Of a stretch of 64,000 nt of DNA, positions 12,253 through 20,290 are shown piece after piece. The position numbers were made by a program, and so were the translations under genes. The notes beneath the pieces were generated by a model that was not told where the DNA came from, ran no database searches, and saw nothing but the letters and a program-made list of their open reading frames with translations. The stretch is from the NCBI RefSeq assembly GCF_019931275.1, contig NZ_JAIOTY010000001.1:1336650-1400649 (forward strand), written 5' to 3'. The first letter of the stretch is position 1, and the number at the start of each line of letters is the position of its first letter. The stretch is from Nitratidesulfovibrio sp. SRB-5. Lineage in GTDB: Bacteria > Desulfobacterota > Desulfovibrionia > Desulfovibrionales > Desulfovibrionaceae.

Positions 12253-13566
12253 GTGGCGCTTAGTGGTGTAGAAAACCTGGCGCGTCTGCCGGAGCTTCGC
12301 AAGAAGCTCTTCTGGACGTTCCTGTTGCTGGCCGCATACCGCATCGGGGTTCACGTCCCGGTTCCCGGGGTGGATTCCGGAGCGCTGGCCGACTTCTTCG
12401 CCAGCGTCCAGAACACCCTTTTCGGCCTCTTCGACATGTTCTCCGGGGGCGGGCTCCGCAATCTGTCGGTGTTCGCCCTCGGCATCATGCCCTACATCTC
12501 TGCCTCCATCATCATCCAGCTTCTCCAGGTCGTCAGTCCTGAACTGAAGCGGATGGCCAAGGAGGAAGGGGCGGCGGGCCGCCGCAAGATCACCCAGTAC
12601 ACCCGGTACGCCACGGTGCTCATCACCGTGATCCAGGGCTTCGGCATCGCCGTGGGCCTGGAGAACATGCACAGCCCCGCGGGCGCGCCCGTGGTGCTGG
12701 ATGCTGGCTGGGCCTTCCGGATGATCACCATCGCAACCCTTACCGCCGGTACCGTGCTGATCATGTGGCTTGGCGAGCAGATTACCGAGAAGGGCATCGG
12801 CAACGGCATTTCGCTGATCATCTTCTCGGGCATCGTCGCCGGTATTCCCGGCGGCATCGTCAAGTCCGGCCAGCTCATCAAGGCCGGCGACATGAGCGTG
12901 TTCACGGCGATTCTGGTGCTGGCGCTGATGGCGGTGGTGCTTGGCTGCATCGTGTTCATGGAACGCGGGCAGCGGCGCATCCCCATCCATTACGCCAAAC
13001 GACAGGTTGGCCGTAAGATGTTCGGCGGGCAGAGCACGCATCTGCCGTTGCGCATCAATACGGCGGGCGTCATTCCGCCCATCTTCGCCTCGTCGCTGCT
13101 GCTGTTCCCCGCGACCATCGCCAGCTTCTCGGCCAACGAGACGCTTCAGCGAGTGGCCGCGTGGTTCGCGCCGCACACGGTGATGTACAACATCCTGTTC
13201 ATCAGCCTCATCGTGTTCTTCTGCTTCTTCTACACGGCGATCATCTTCGACCCGAAGGACATCGCCGAAAACCTGAAGAAGGGCGGTGGGTTCATTCCCG
13301 GCATCCGCCCCGGGGACAAGACCCGGCAGTACATCGACAGGGTGCTTACCCGGATGACCATCTGGGGAGCCATCTACATATCCGCTATCTGCGTCCTGCC
13401 CATGATCCTCATCGCGCAGTTCAACGTGCCGTTCTACTTCGGCGGCACCAGCGTGCTGATTCTCGTGGGCGTGGCCATGGACTTCATGTCCCAGGTGGAA
13501 TCGCACCTGATCTCACGGCAGTACGAGGGTCTCATGAACAAGACCCGCATCAAGGGACGGCAGTGA
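12253..13566 (+). CDS. secY: Protein translocase subunit SecY
   Basis: Central channel of the Sec translocon in the inner membrane, working with SecE, SecG and SecA or the ribosome. 437 residues with about ten hydrophobic segments. The first helix region is KKLFWTFLLLAAYRIGVHVP, the plug region follows, and GIGNGISLIIFSGIVAG and GGFIPGIRPGDKT mark conserved loops. The start is GTG three bases after rplO with GAAGGG upstream. It is followed directly by map; no adk gene intervenes. Confidence 0.98.
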   Translation: MALSGVENLARLPELRKKLFWTFLLLAAYRIGVHVPVPGVDSGALADFFASVQNTLFGLFDMFSGGGLRNLSVFALGIMPYISASIIIQLLQVVSPELKRMAKEEGAAGRRKITQYTRYATVLITVIQGFGIAVGLENMHSPAGAPVVLDAGWAFRMITIATLTAGTVLIMWLGEQITEKGIGNGISLIIFSGIVAGIPGGIVKSGQLIKAGDMSVFTAILVLALMAVVLGCIVFMERGQRRIPIHYAKRQVGRKMFGGQSTHLPLRINTAGVIPPIFASSLLLFPATIASFSANETLQRVAAWFAPHTVMYNILFISLIVFFCFFYTAIIFDPKDIAENLKKGGGFIPGIRPGDKTRQYIDRVLTRMTIWGAIYISAICVLPMILIAQFNVPFYFGGTSVLILVGVAMDFMSQVESHLISRQYEGLMNKTRIKGRQ

Positions 13567-13567
13567 G

Positions 13568-14362
13568 TTGAAGAAGTTCCGCGGAGTCTTCATCAAGAAT
13601 GACAACGAGATTGGCCTCCTTCGGGAGGCCAATCGAATCGTTGCCGCGATACTGGACGTTCTGGGCGAACACGTTCGCCCGGGCGTTTCGACGATGCATT
13701 TCGAAGAGCTGGCCCAGGCGGAGTGCCGCAAGCACGGCGTCCGTCCGGCCTTCCAGGGGTATCACGGGTTTCCGTTTGCCCTGTGCTGTTCGGTGAACGA
13801 AGAGGTGGTGCACGGCTTTCCCTCGGCGAAGCGGATTCTCCAGGAAGGGGACATCGTCAGCTTCGACATGGGCGTCGTGTACGACGGCTTCTACGGCGAC
13901 TCCGCCCGCACCTACCCGGTGGGGACGGTGAGCGACGAGGCTGCTCACCTCATCCGCGTGACGCGCGAATCGCTCTTTGCGGGCATCGCCGAGGCGCGGG
14001 TGGGCAACTCCCTGTACGACATCTCGGCGGCCGTGCAACGGCACGTCGAGGCGGCCGGTTTCGGGGTGGTACGCAGGTTCGTGGGGCACGGCATTGGCCG
14101 TTCGCTGCACGAAAAGCCGGAAATCCCCAACTTCGTGCCGCGCGGCATGCCGGGTGTACCCCTGAAGCCGGGCATGGTGCTGGCCATCGAACCGATGGTC
14201 ACGGTGGGGACGTACGAGGTGGAAATCCTTGCCGACAACTGGACTGCGGTCACCCGTGACCGCAAGCTGTCTGCCCACTTCGAACACAGCGTGGCTGTCA
14301 CGCCGGACGGGCCGATCATTCTCAGCCTGTCGCAGGCAGAGGCGGCGCGACTTGCCGGTTGA
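13568..14362 (+). CDS. map: Methionine aminopeptidase, type I
   Basis: Removes the initiator methionine from nascent proteins. 264 residues. The five metal ligands of the pita-bread fold are visible: D100 and D111 in SFDMGVVYDGFYGDSAR, H174 in GHGIGRSLHE, E208 in LAIEPM and E239 near HFEHSVAV. H82 matches the substrate-binding histidine. The TTG start lies one base after the secY stop; translation is probably coupled. Confidence 0.96.
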   Translation: MKKFRGVFIKNDNEIGLLREANRIVAAILDVLGEHVRPGVSTMHFEELAQAECRKHGVRPAFQGYHGFPFALCCSVNEEVVHGFPSAKRILQEGDIVSFDMGVVYDGFYGDSARTYPVGTVSDEAAHLIRVTRESLFAGIAEARVGNSLYDISAAVQRHVEAAGFGVVRRFVGHGIGRSLHEKPEIPNFVPRGMPGVPLKPGMVLAIEPMVTVGTYEVEILADNWTAVTRDRKLSAHFEHSVAVTPDGPIILSLSQAEAARLAG

Positions 14363-14447
14363 CGGGCGCCGGTGGGGGTGATATGCACCCCTGTTCCGAC
14401 GTTGCTCTTCCGTCATGTCGGGCCAAAGACAAACAACGGAGTCGAAC

Positions 14448-14561
14448 ATGAAAGTCAGGCCTTCCGTCAAGAAGATGTGCCCCAAGTGCAAGGTTATCCG
14501 CCGCCGGGGCATTCTCAGGGTCATTTGCGACAACCCCCGGCACAAGCAGCGCCAGGGCTAA
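14448..14561 (+). CDS. rpmJ: 50S ribosomal protein L36, zinc-binding
   Basis: A 37-residue product: [20 protein letters not shown], then [16 protein letters not shown]. The CxxC...C...H zinc site is complete (C11, C14, C27, H32), so this is the C+ type. An ACGGAG motif lies upstream of the ATG. It stands between map and rpsM, with no infA between map and rpmJ. Confidence 0.96.
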   Translation: MKVRPSVKKMCPKCKVIRRRGILRVICDNPRHKQRQG

Positions 14562-14578
14562 GCCGTCAGGAGTAAACA

Positions 14579-14947
14579 GTGGCCAGAATTGCAGGTGTCG
14601 ATCTGCCCCGTGGCAAGCGCGTTGACATCGCCCTTACCTATATCTACGGTATCGGGCGTACTACCGCGCTTCAGATTCTGGATGTTACCGGCGTCGACTG
14701 GAGCCGGAACATCGACGACCTGAGCGCCGACGAAGTCAACGAAATCCGTAAGGAACTTGAGCAGAACCACAAGGTTGAAGGCGATCTCCGTCGTGAGATT
14801 TCCAGCAACATCAAGCGTCTGATGGACATTGGCTGCTACCGCGGCCTGCGCCATCGTCGCGGTCTGCCGGTTCACGGTCAGCGCACCCATACCAACGCCC
14901 GCACCCGCAAGGGTCCGCGTCGCGGCGCTGTCGGCAAGAAGAAGTAA
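14579..14947 (+). CDS. rpsM: 30S ribosomal protein S13
   Basis: 30S head protein that contacts P-site tRNA and L5 across the interface. 122 residues: [20 protein letters not shown] at the N-terminus (initiated by GTG), and [20 protein letters not shown] at the C-terminus. The start follows an AGGAG motif. It begins the alpha block; rpsK follows after an unusually long 151-base gap. Confidence 0.98.
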   Translation: MARIAGVDLPRGKRVDIALTYIYGIGRTTALQILDVTGVDWSRNIDDLSADEVNEIRKELEQNHKVEGDLRREISSNIKRLMDIGCYRGLRHRRGLPVHGQRTHTNARTRKGPRRGAVGKKK

Positions 14948-15098
14948 TCCAAGGCTAGCACAAAGGCGTGGAATCTCACCTGAGTCGCCAGGGCAATCAA
15001 ATTTCCCGGTGGCCAGCGCGGCACGGCTCTGTCATGACTGAGCTCGTTTTGAGGTTCCGGCTGCAAGCCCCCTAATTCTAGTCCGCAGAGAGTAAGTC

Positions 15099-15488
15099 AT
15101 GGCAAGACCCAAGCGTACGGTCAAAAAGAAAGAGAAGAAGAACGTCCCGGTCGGGATTGTTCACATTCAGGCGACGTTCAACAACACCATCGTGACCTTC
15201 ACGGACACGCGGGGAAACACCATCAGCTGGGCCAGCGCCGGGCAGAGCGGTTTCAAGGGCTCGCGCAAGAGCACCCCGTTCGCCGCGCAGGTGGCTGCCG
15301 AACAGGCGGCCAAGCGTGCCCAGGATCACGGCATGCGTACCGTGGGCATCTACGTCAAGGGCCCCGGCTCCGGCCGTGAAGCCGCCATGCGCGCAGTCAA
15401 TGCCGCGGGCTTCAAGGTCGCCTTCATCCGTGACATCACCCCGATTCCCCACAACGGCTGCCGTCCGCCCAAGCGGCGCCGCGTCTAG
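15099..15488 (+). CDS. rpsK: 30S ribosomal protein S11
   Basis: 30S platform protein at the E-site mRNA path. 129 residues with [35 protein letters not shown] and the C-terminal [18 protein letters not shown]. The 151 bases upstream hold no gene; a promoter or control site there is possible but not evident. Confidence 0.98.
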   Translation: MARPKRTVKKKEKKNVPVGIVHIQATFNNTIVTFTDTRGNTISWASAGQSGFKGSRKSTPFAAQVAAEQAAKRAQDHGMRTVGIYVKGPGSGREAAMRAVNAAGFKVAFIRDITPIPHNGCRPPKRRRV

Positions 15489-15504
15489 TTAGGAGGATCC
15501 AGCC

Positions 15505-16131
15505 TTGGCTAAGTACAATGACGCAAAGTGCCGGATGTGCCGGCGTGAAGGCACCAAGCTTTTCCTCAAGGGCGACCGCTGCTACACCGACAAGTGCGCC
15601 TACGACCGTCGTCCTTACGCGCCCGGTCAGCATGGCCGCGCCCGCAAGAAGGTGAGCGACTACGCCGTCCAGCTGCGCGAGAAGCAGAAGGTCCGTCGCG
15701 TGTATGGCGTTCTTGAACGCCAGTTCCGCGGTTACTTCCACAAGGCCGACATGGCCAAGGGCGTGACCGGCGCCAACCTGCTGGCCATTCTCGAACGCCG
15801 TCTCGACAACGTGATCTACCGTCTCGGTTTCGCCAACTCGCGCCAGCAGGCGCGCCAGCTGGTGCGCCACGGCATCTTCACGCTGAACGGCCGCAAGGCG
15901 AACATTCCTTCGATGCAGGTTCGCGTTGGCGACATCATCGAAGTGCCTGAAGCCAGCCGCAAGATCCCCGTGATCGCCGAGGCCCAGGAAGTCATCGCCC
16001 GTCGCGGCTGCCCCTCGTGGCTGGAAGTGGACGGTCCGAGCTTCAAGGGCACGGTCAAGGCCCTGCCGCAGCGCGAAGACATTCAGTTCCCGATCAACGA
16101 ACACCTGATTGTCGAGCTTTACTCCAAATAA
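15505..16131 (+). CDS. rpsD: 30S ribosomal protein S4, zinc-binding
   Basis: Assembly-initiating 16S-binding protein; in E. coli it represses the alpha operon. 208 residues. The N-terminal zinc knuckle is C+ (CRMC at residues 9-12, then two cysteines in CYTDKC). The S4 RNA-binding domain is near [20 protein letters not shown]. The start is TTG, backed by a perfect AGGAGG eight bases upstream. Confidence 0.97.
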   Translation: MAKYNDAKCRMCRREGTKLFLKGDRCYTDKCAYDRRPYAPGQHGRARKKVSDYAVQLREKQKVRRVYGVLERQFRGYFHKADMAKGVTGANLLAILERRLDNVIYRLGFANSRQQARQLVRHGIFTLNGRKANIPSMQVRVGDIIEVPEASRKIPVIAEAQEVIARRGCPSWLEVDGPSFKGTVKALPQREDIQFPINEHLIVELYSK

Positions 16132-16143
16132 GCGGGTGTGAGC

Positions 16144-17187
16144 ATGCTCATCAAACAAGGCGACAGGCTTATCAACACCCGGAACTGGTCGGAGCTGGTG
16201 AAGCCCGAACAGATCACCCGGGACAGCGACCCGGCCGATGCCATGTACGGCAAGTTCGTGTGCGAACCGCTGGAACGTGGCTACGGCACCACCATCGGCA
16301 ATGCGCTGCGTCGGGTTCTGCTGTCGTCGCTTCAGGGCGCGGCGTTCGTCTCGGTGAAGGTCTCGGGCGTACAGCACGAGTTCACCACCATTCCCGGCGT
16401 GCTTGAGGACGTGACCGATATCGTCCTCAACCTGAAGCAGGTGCGTCTTGCCATGGACACGGACGAGCCCCAGTTCCTGGAGCTTTCCGTGAACAAGAAG
16501 GGCGCGGTGAAGGCCGGCGACATCAAGACCAACCAGCACGTGATGGTCCTCAACCCCGACCTGCACATCGCCACGCTGACCGAAGACCTGGAACTCACCT
16601 TCGAGTTCGAGGTGCGCATGGGCAAGGGCTACGTGCCCGCGGACATGCACGAAGGCCTCAGCGAAGAGATCGGGCTGATCAAGCTGGACTCCAGCTTCGC
16701 CCCGGTCCGCAAGGTCGCCTACACGGTGGAGCAGGCTCGCGTCGGCCAGATGACCAACTACGACAAGCTCATCATCGAGGTCTGGACCGACGGTTCCGTG
16801 ACCCCCGAAGATGCGATTGCGTACAGTGCCAAGATCATCAAGGACCAGATATCCGTCTTCATCAACTTCGATGAGCGCATTTCGGGCGAAAGTTCCGGCA
16901 ATTCGTCGGGCAGCAGCGATGTCAACGAGAACCTGTTCAAGGGGATCGACGAACTCGAGCTGTCCGTGCGCGCCACCAACTGCCTGAAGAGCGCCAACAT
17001 CACCCTGGTGGGCGAACTGGTTCAGAAGTCCGAGAACGAAATGCTGAAGACCAAGAACTTCGGTCGCAAGTCGCTGGATGAAATCAAGCGGGTGCTGTGC
17101 GACATGAGCCTGGACTTCGGCATGAAGGTCGACGGCTTCGAGAAGAAATACCAGGAATGGAAGAGGAAGCAGCAAAATGAGGCATAG
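16144..17187 (+). CDS. rpoA: RNA polymerase alpha subunit
   Basis: Scaffold of RNA polymerase assembly. 347 residues from the ATG at 16144; a GTG two codons upstream is in frame but less well placed relative to GGG. The N-terminal dimerisation domain includes [18 protein letters not shown]. An acidic, serine-rich linker ([13 protein letters not shown]) leads to the C-terminal domain with [17 protein letters not shown], which contacts UP elements and activators. The end overlaps rplQ by 11 bases. Confidence 0.98.
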   Translation: MLIKQGDRLINTRNWSELVKPEQITRDSDPADAMYGKFVCEPLERGYGTTIGNALRRVLLSSLQGAAFVSVKVSGVQHEFTTIPGVLEDVTDIVLNLKQVRLAMDTDEPQFLELSVNKKGAVKAGDIKTNQHVMVLNPDLHIATLTEDLELTFEFEVRMGKGYVPADMHEGLSEEIGLIKLDSSFAPVRKVAYTVEQARVGQMTNYDKLIIEVWTDGSVTPEDAIAYSAKIIKDQISVFINFDERISGESSGNSSGSSDVNENLFKGIDELELSVRATNCLKSANITLVGELVQKSENEMLKTKNFGRKSLDEIKRVLCDMSLDFGMKVDGFEKKYQEWKRKQQNEA

Positions 17188-17578
17188 CAATTCCGGCAAG
17201 AAGCTGGGCAGAACGCCGTCCCACCGGAAGGCCCTGTTCCGCAACATGGCCAAGGCCCTGCTGACTTACGGCAAGATCCGCACGACCGAGACCAAGGCCA
17301 AGGAACTGCGCCGCATCGTCGAACCGCTGATCACCCTGGCCCTGCGCAACGACCTGCACTCCCGCCGCCTGGCGTACGACGTGCTGGGTTCGCACCAGTT
17401 GGTCAAGCGCCTGTTTGACGACATCGGCCCCGCCTTTGTCGGCGTGTCCGGCGGCTTCACCCGCGTGGTGAAGCTGGGCCTGCCCCGCAAGGGCGACAAC
17501 GCCCCGCTGGCGGTCATCGAACTGACCCACCAGCCCGCCGCCGAAGCCCCGGCGGAAGAAAAGAAGGCCGCCGAGTAA
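17177..17578 (+). CDS. rplQ: 50S ribosomal protein L17
   Basis: Tunnel-exit protein. 133 residues. It begins [20 protein letters not shown] and contains [20 protein letters not shown], then [20 protein letters not shown]. The C-terminal tail is alanine- and glutamate-rich. The ATG lies inside rpoA (11-base overlap). It is the last gene of the cluster, followed by an intrinsic terminator. Confidence 0.98.
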   Translation: MRHSNSGKKLGRTPSHRKALFRNMAKALLTYGKIRTTETKAKELRRIVEPLITLALRNDLHSRRLAYDVLGSHQLVKRLFDDIGPAFVGVSGGFTRVVKLGLPRKGDNAPLAVIELTHQPAAEAPAEEKKAAE

Positions 17579-17607
17579 TCGGCAACGCCTTCGGCATAGC
17601 GCACATC

Positions 17608-17640
17608 AACGGGGCGGACCGCATGGTCCGCCCCGTTTCT
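17608..17640 (+). terminator. Rho-independent terminator after rplQ
   Basis: A perfect 13-bp stem (17608-17620 with 17625-17637) closes on the tetraloop GCAT and runs into a T-rich stretch. It ends the S10-spc-alpha transcript. Confidence 0.9.
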
Positions 17641-17653
17641 TGTTGGAAAAGGG

Positions 17654-17687
17654 AAAGGCCGCTCCGTGTCTGTCGGGGCGGCCTTTG
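17654..17687. terminator. Second hairpin between convergent rplQ and selD
   Basis: AAAGGCCGC pairs with GCGGCCTTT, with A-rich and T-rich edges on both sides, so it could terminate either strand. It probably ends the minus-strand lysR-selD transcript. Confidence 0.7.
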
Positions 17688-17773
17688 ATTACAGGCGGGA
17701 GATGCACCGCATGAAGGGGGAAGGCAGTCTGTCCGCCGAAGCCGGACGGGGAAAGGGCGGTGCTTTGAACCAG

Positions 17774-18826
17774 CTACCGAAGCAGCAGGCGAACACCGCC
17801 GGGCAGCGGTTCCAGCACTACGCCCACGGGGTAGGCGGGGTCTCCGGTTTCGGCCAGCAGCGTCGTGGCCGCGTCTACCTGGTCCGGGGATACGGCCAGC
17901 AGCATGCCGCCCGATGTCTGGGCGTCGAAGGCCACGTCGACCAGCAGCGGGTTGACGCCGGTGGCCACGTGCACATGCGTGTGGCAGTGGGCGCGGTTGG
18001 CGTGGCTGCCTTCCGGCACCAGCCCCATGCCAGCCAGTTCCGTCACGCCGGGCAGCACGGGCAGGGCGGCGGTGTCCAGGGCCACGGTGACCCCGGAGGC
18101 CACGGCCATTTCCAGGCAGTGCCCGCCAAGGCCGAAGCCGGTAACGTCGGTGGCGGCCTTCAGGCGAAGTTCGCGGATGACGCGGCCCGCGCCCTTGTTC
18201 AGGCGCGACGCCCAGCGGAACAGTTCTACCTCGTGCGCGTCGCAGCCGGGCCAGTTGGCCTTGACGGCGGTGGCCAGGATGCCGGTGCCCAGGGGCTTGG
18301 TGAGCAACAAGCGGTCGCCGGGGCGCAGCCCGGCATTGGAGGCGATGATCTCCGGATCGATGAGGCCGGTGACGGACAGCCCGTATTTGATCTCGTCGTC
18401 TTCCACGCTGTGCCCGCCCACCAGCGCGGCGCCCGCCTCGCGCAAAGCGTCGGACCCGCCGCGCAGGATATCGGCCAGAATGGATTCCGGCAGCCGCTTG
18501 ACCGGAAAGCAGACGATGTTCATGGCGCACCACGGCTCGCCGCCCATGGCGTAGACGTCGGACAGGGCGTTGGCCGCGGCAATGCGCCCGAAGTGGTACG
18601 GGTCGTTGACGATGGGCGTGAAGAAGTCCAGCGTCTGCACGATGGATTGCCCACCGGGCAGGCGCACCACGGCGGCGTCCTCGTTGTGCCGCGTGCCCAC
18701 GATGACCCTGTCCTCAACGGACGGGTCGCGCGGCAGTCCCGCCAGGATGCGCTCCAGGTCCCCCGGAGCCACCTTGGCGGCTCAGCCGGCGGCCTTGACC
18801 GAATCGACCAGACGGATGCGGCTCAT
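17774..18826 (-). CDS. selD: Selenide, water dikinase, selenocysteine-containing
   Basis: Makes selenophosphate from selenide and ATP for Sec-tRNA synthesis. The obvious open frame starts only at about 18772, but the same frame runs upstream through one UGA (18782-18784) to an ATG at 18826. The full product has 350 residues and begins MSRIRLVDSVKAAG-Sec-AAK. Aligned by eye with E. coli SelD, Sec15 falls on catalytic Cys17 and K18 on essential Lys20. Further landmarks are GTRHNEDAAVV, GGHSVEDDEIKYG and ATDVTGFGLGGH. A SECIS-like hairpin lies immediately after the UGA. The start overlaps the stop of the upstream LysR gene by four bases (ATGA). Confidence 0.93.
18739..18781 (-). promoter_or_regulatory. 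Candidate bacterial SECIS hairpin in selD
   Basis: One base after the UGA the minus strand folds into a long hairpin. CCGCC (18780-18776) pairs with GGCGG (18743-18739), GG pairs with CC above a bulged A, and an upper stem GCTCC (18769-18765) pairs with GGAGC (18755-18751) around a G-rich nine-base apical loop. Position and shape fit bacterial SECIS elements, which lie inside the coding region directly 3' of the Sec codon and bind SelB. Pairing was worked out by eye; folding energy was not computed. Confidence 0.65.
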
Positions 18827-19785
18827 GCCTTGTCCTTGTGACGGCCCTTGTTGTTGACCGCCTTGGCGTCCGTTGCATGGCCGTTGCGCAGGTGGCGGGT
18901 GTGCTCGTCGAGGAAGGCGGCAAAGGCCACCGCCGCCGGGAACTGGTGGCGCCGGGCGTGCCGCACCGAGTGGAACTGGCGCGCCGGGCGGCAATCGTCC
19001 AGTTGCAGTTCCACCAGTTCGCCACGGGCGATGCTTTCTGCCACGGCCAGGCGAGAGGTGGCGCTGATCCCAAGGCCCGCGCGCACGTACTGCACCACGG
19101 CCTGGGTGCTGTCCACCACCAGGGCCACCGGCAGCCGCCGCACGTCCATGCCCGCGGCGGCCAGCGCCTCGGCAAAGGTGCGCCGCGTGCCGGACCCTGC
19201 CTCGCGCATGATCCACGGCCACTGGGCCAGTTCCTCGACCTGCACGTGGCGCCTGCCCCCTGCAAGCTCCGGTGCGGCCACCACCACCAGTTCGTCGTCC
19301 ACCAGCGGTTCGAATACCAGGTCGGGGTGCGGATCCACCGCGCCCACCAGTCCCAGCATCAGTTCGCCGTCGGTGACGCGCTGCATGATGTCCGCCGTGT
19401 CGCCCACGCGCAGGTGCACGCGCACCGAAGGATAGGTGCGCACGAATCCGGCGATGACCTCCGGCAGGACGTGATGGGCGGGTATGGTGCTGCCGCCGAC
19501 CACAAGGTCGCCGCTGACCTCGTCGCGCAGCTGGCCGATTTCGGCCTCTGCGGCGGCAAGGCTGGCGAAAGCCTCAGACGCGCGCCGGTACAGCACCTCT
19601 CCGGCGGGCGTGGGCAGTACCTGCCGGCCCATGCGGTCCAGCAGGCGCACGCCCAGTTCCTTTTCCAGTGCAAGGACGTGCGCGCTGATGGTGGGTTGGG
19701 ACAGGAACAGGTCCGCCCCGGCCCGCGAGAAGCTGCGCAGTTCGTAGACCTTGCAGAATGCTTCGAGTCTTCTGAAATCCAGCAT
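18823..19785 (-). CDS. LysR-family regulator, probably of selenium metabolism
   Basis: 320 residues from the ATG at 19785. The N-terminal winged helix-turn-helix reads LEAFCKVYELRSFSRAGADL and LSQPTISAHVLALEKELG, followed by a type-2 periplasmic-binding-like effector domain (VGGSTIPAHHVLP, then WIMREAGSGTRRTF). A longer upstream frame exists but matches nothing. The stop overlaps the selD ATG in ATGA, so the two are translationally coupled. A LysR subfamily linked to selenium genes is known in anaerobes; membership is inferred from this coupling and the overall sequence. No clear Shine-Dalgarno sequence precedes the ATG. Confidence 0.85.
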   Translation of the reverse strand: MLDFRRLEAFCKVYELRSFSRAGADLFLSQPTISAHVLALEKELGVRLLDRMGRQVLPTPAGEVLYRRASEAFASLAAAEAEIGQLRDEVSGDLVVGGSTIPAHHVLPEVIAGFVRTYPSVRVHLRVGDTADIMQRVTDGELMLGLVGAVDPHPDLVFEPLVDDELVVVAAPELAGGRRHVQVEELAQWPWIMREAGSGTRRTFAEALAAAGMDVRRLPVALVVDSTQAVVQYVRAGLGISATSRLAVAESIARGELVELQLDDCRPARQFHSVRHARRHQFPAAVAFAAFLDEHTRHLRNGHATDAKAVNNKGRHKDKA

Positions 19786-19793
19786 GCTGATTG

Positions 19794-19820
19794 TGTATAT
19801 TGATGGAAACGATACGTCAA
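19794..19820 (-). promoter_or_regulatory. Promoter and LysR-type operator of lysR-selD
   Basis: On the minus strand TTGACG (19820-19815) is followed after 15 bases by TATACA (19799-19794). The spacer contains TAT-N11-ATA (19798-19814), the T-N11-A pattern of LysR binding sites, which suggests autoregulation. The -10 box ends only eight bases before the ATG, so the mRNA would have almost no leader. Confidence 0.5.
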
Positions 19821-20125
19821 GAAAGCTGGCGGGTTGGAAACCATCTTTCTCATGCGTGCCCGGCGTTGCGGCAGGCTGGAGGGGAGGGGCGAGCGCTAAT
19901 ACGGGCCCGGCGGAGATACTGGCCCGGCACGGCCCCTCGCCGTCACGCGTGCACCCGCCCGGAGTGCCGCGCCTGTCCTTGCGCGGGCTTGCGCTCCGTG
20001 GGCACAAATGGTAAAGGAGCGGGCTTTCCGAAGCGTTGCCCAACCGTCACCGGACCGCCATCCGCCATGCGCACCTGCCGCACGGGGGGCGCCGGGCTGT
20101 CGGCCCGGGATCGCGCCGTCGCACT
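19821..20125. other. Gap between lysR and tRNA-Leu
   Basis: About 300 bases between divergent units. No gene is supported; open frames here are extensions of lysR on the minus strand or of tig on the plus strand. A weak promoter-like pair (TTGCGC, 17 bases, TAAAGG, starting at 19987) could serve the tRNA or tig. Confidence 0.4.
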
Positions 20126-20210
20126 GCCGGGGTGGCGGAACTGGTATACGCGCTGGTCTTAGAAGCCAGTGGTTCACACCGTGCGGGTTCAATCCCCGCC
20201 CCCGGCACCA
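20126..20210 (+). tRNA. tRNA-Leu (anticodon UAG)
   Basis: An 85-base class II tRNA with CCA encoded. The acceptor stem GCCGGGG (20126-20132) pairs with CCCCGGC (20200-20206), discriminator A. The anticodon stem is 20153-20157 with 20165-20169, and the loop CTTAGAA has TAG at 20160-20162. A long variable arm precedes the T arm with GGTTCAAT. It reads CUN leucine codons, chiefly CUA. Confidence 0.95.
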
Positions 20211-20290
20211 GCGCCGCCGCGCCGCTTTCCCGCAACGGGGCAGGTACGGGGCGCCGGGCACCAACAGACTTTCACAAGGAGCGCAGCACC

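Noticed and set aside
17774-18772. SelD as a truncated or frameshifted pseudogene
   Set aside because: The frame continues intact through a single UGA that aligns with the catalytic cysteine and is followed by a SECIS-like hairpin, so recoding is the better explanation.
20036-20290. N-terminal extension of trigger factor across the tRNA gene
   Set aside because: The frame is open by chance; the family start and a strong AAGGAG site are at 20291.
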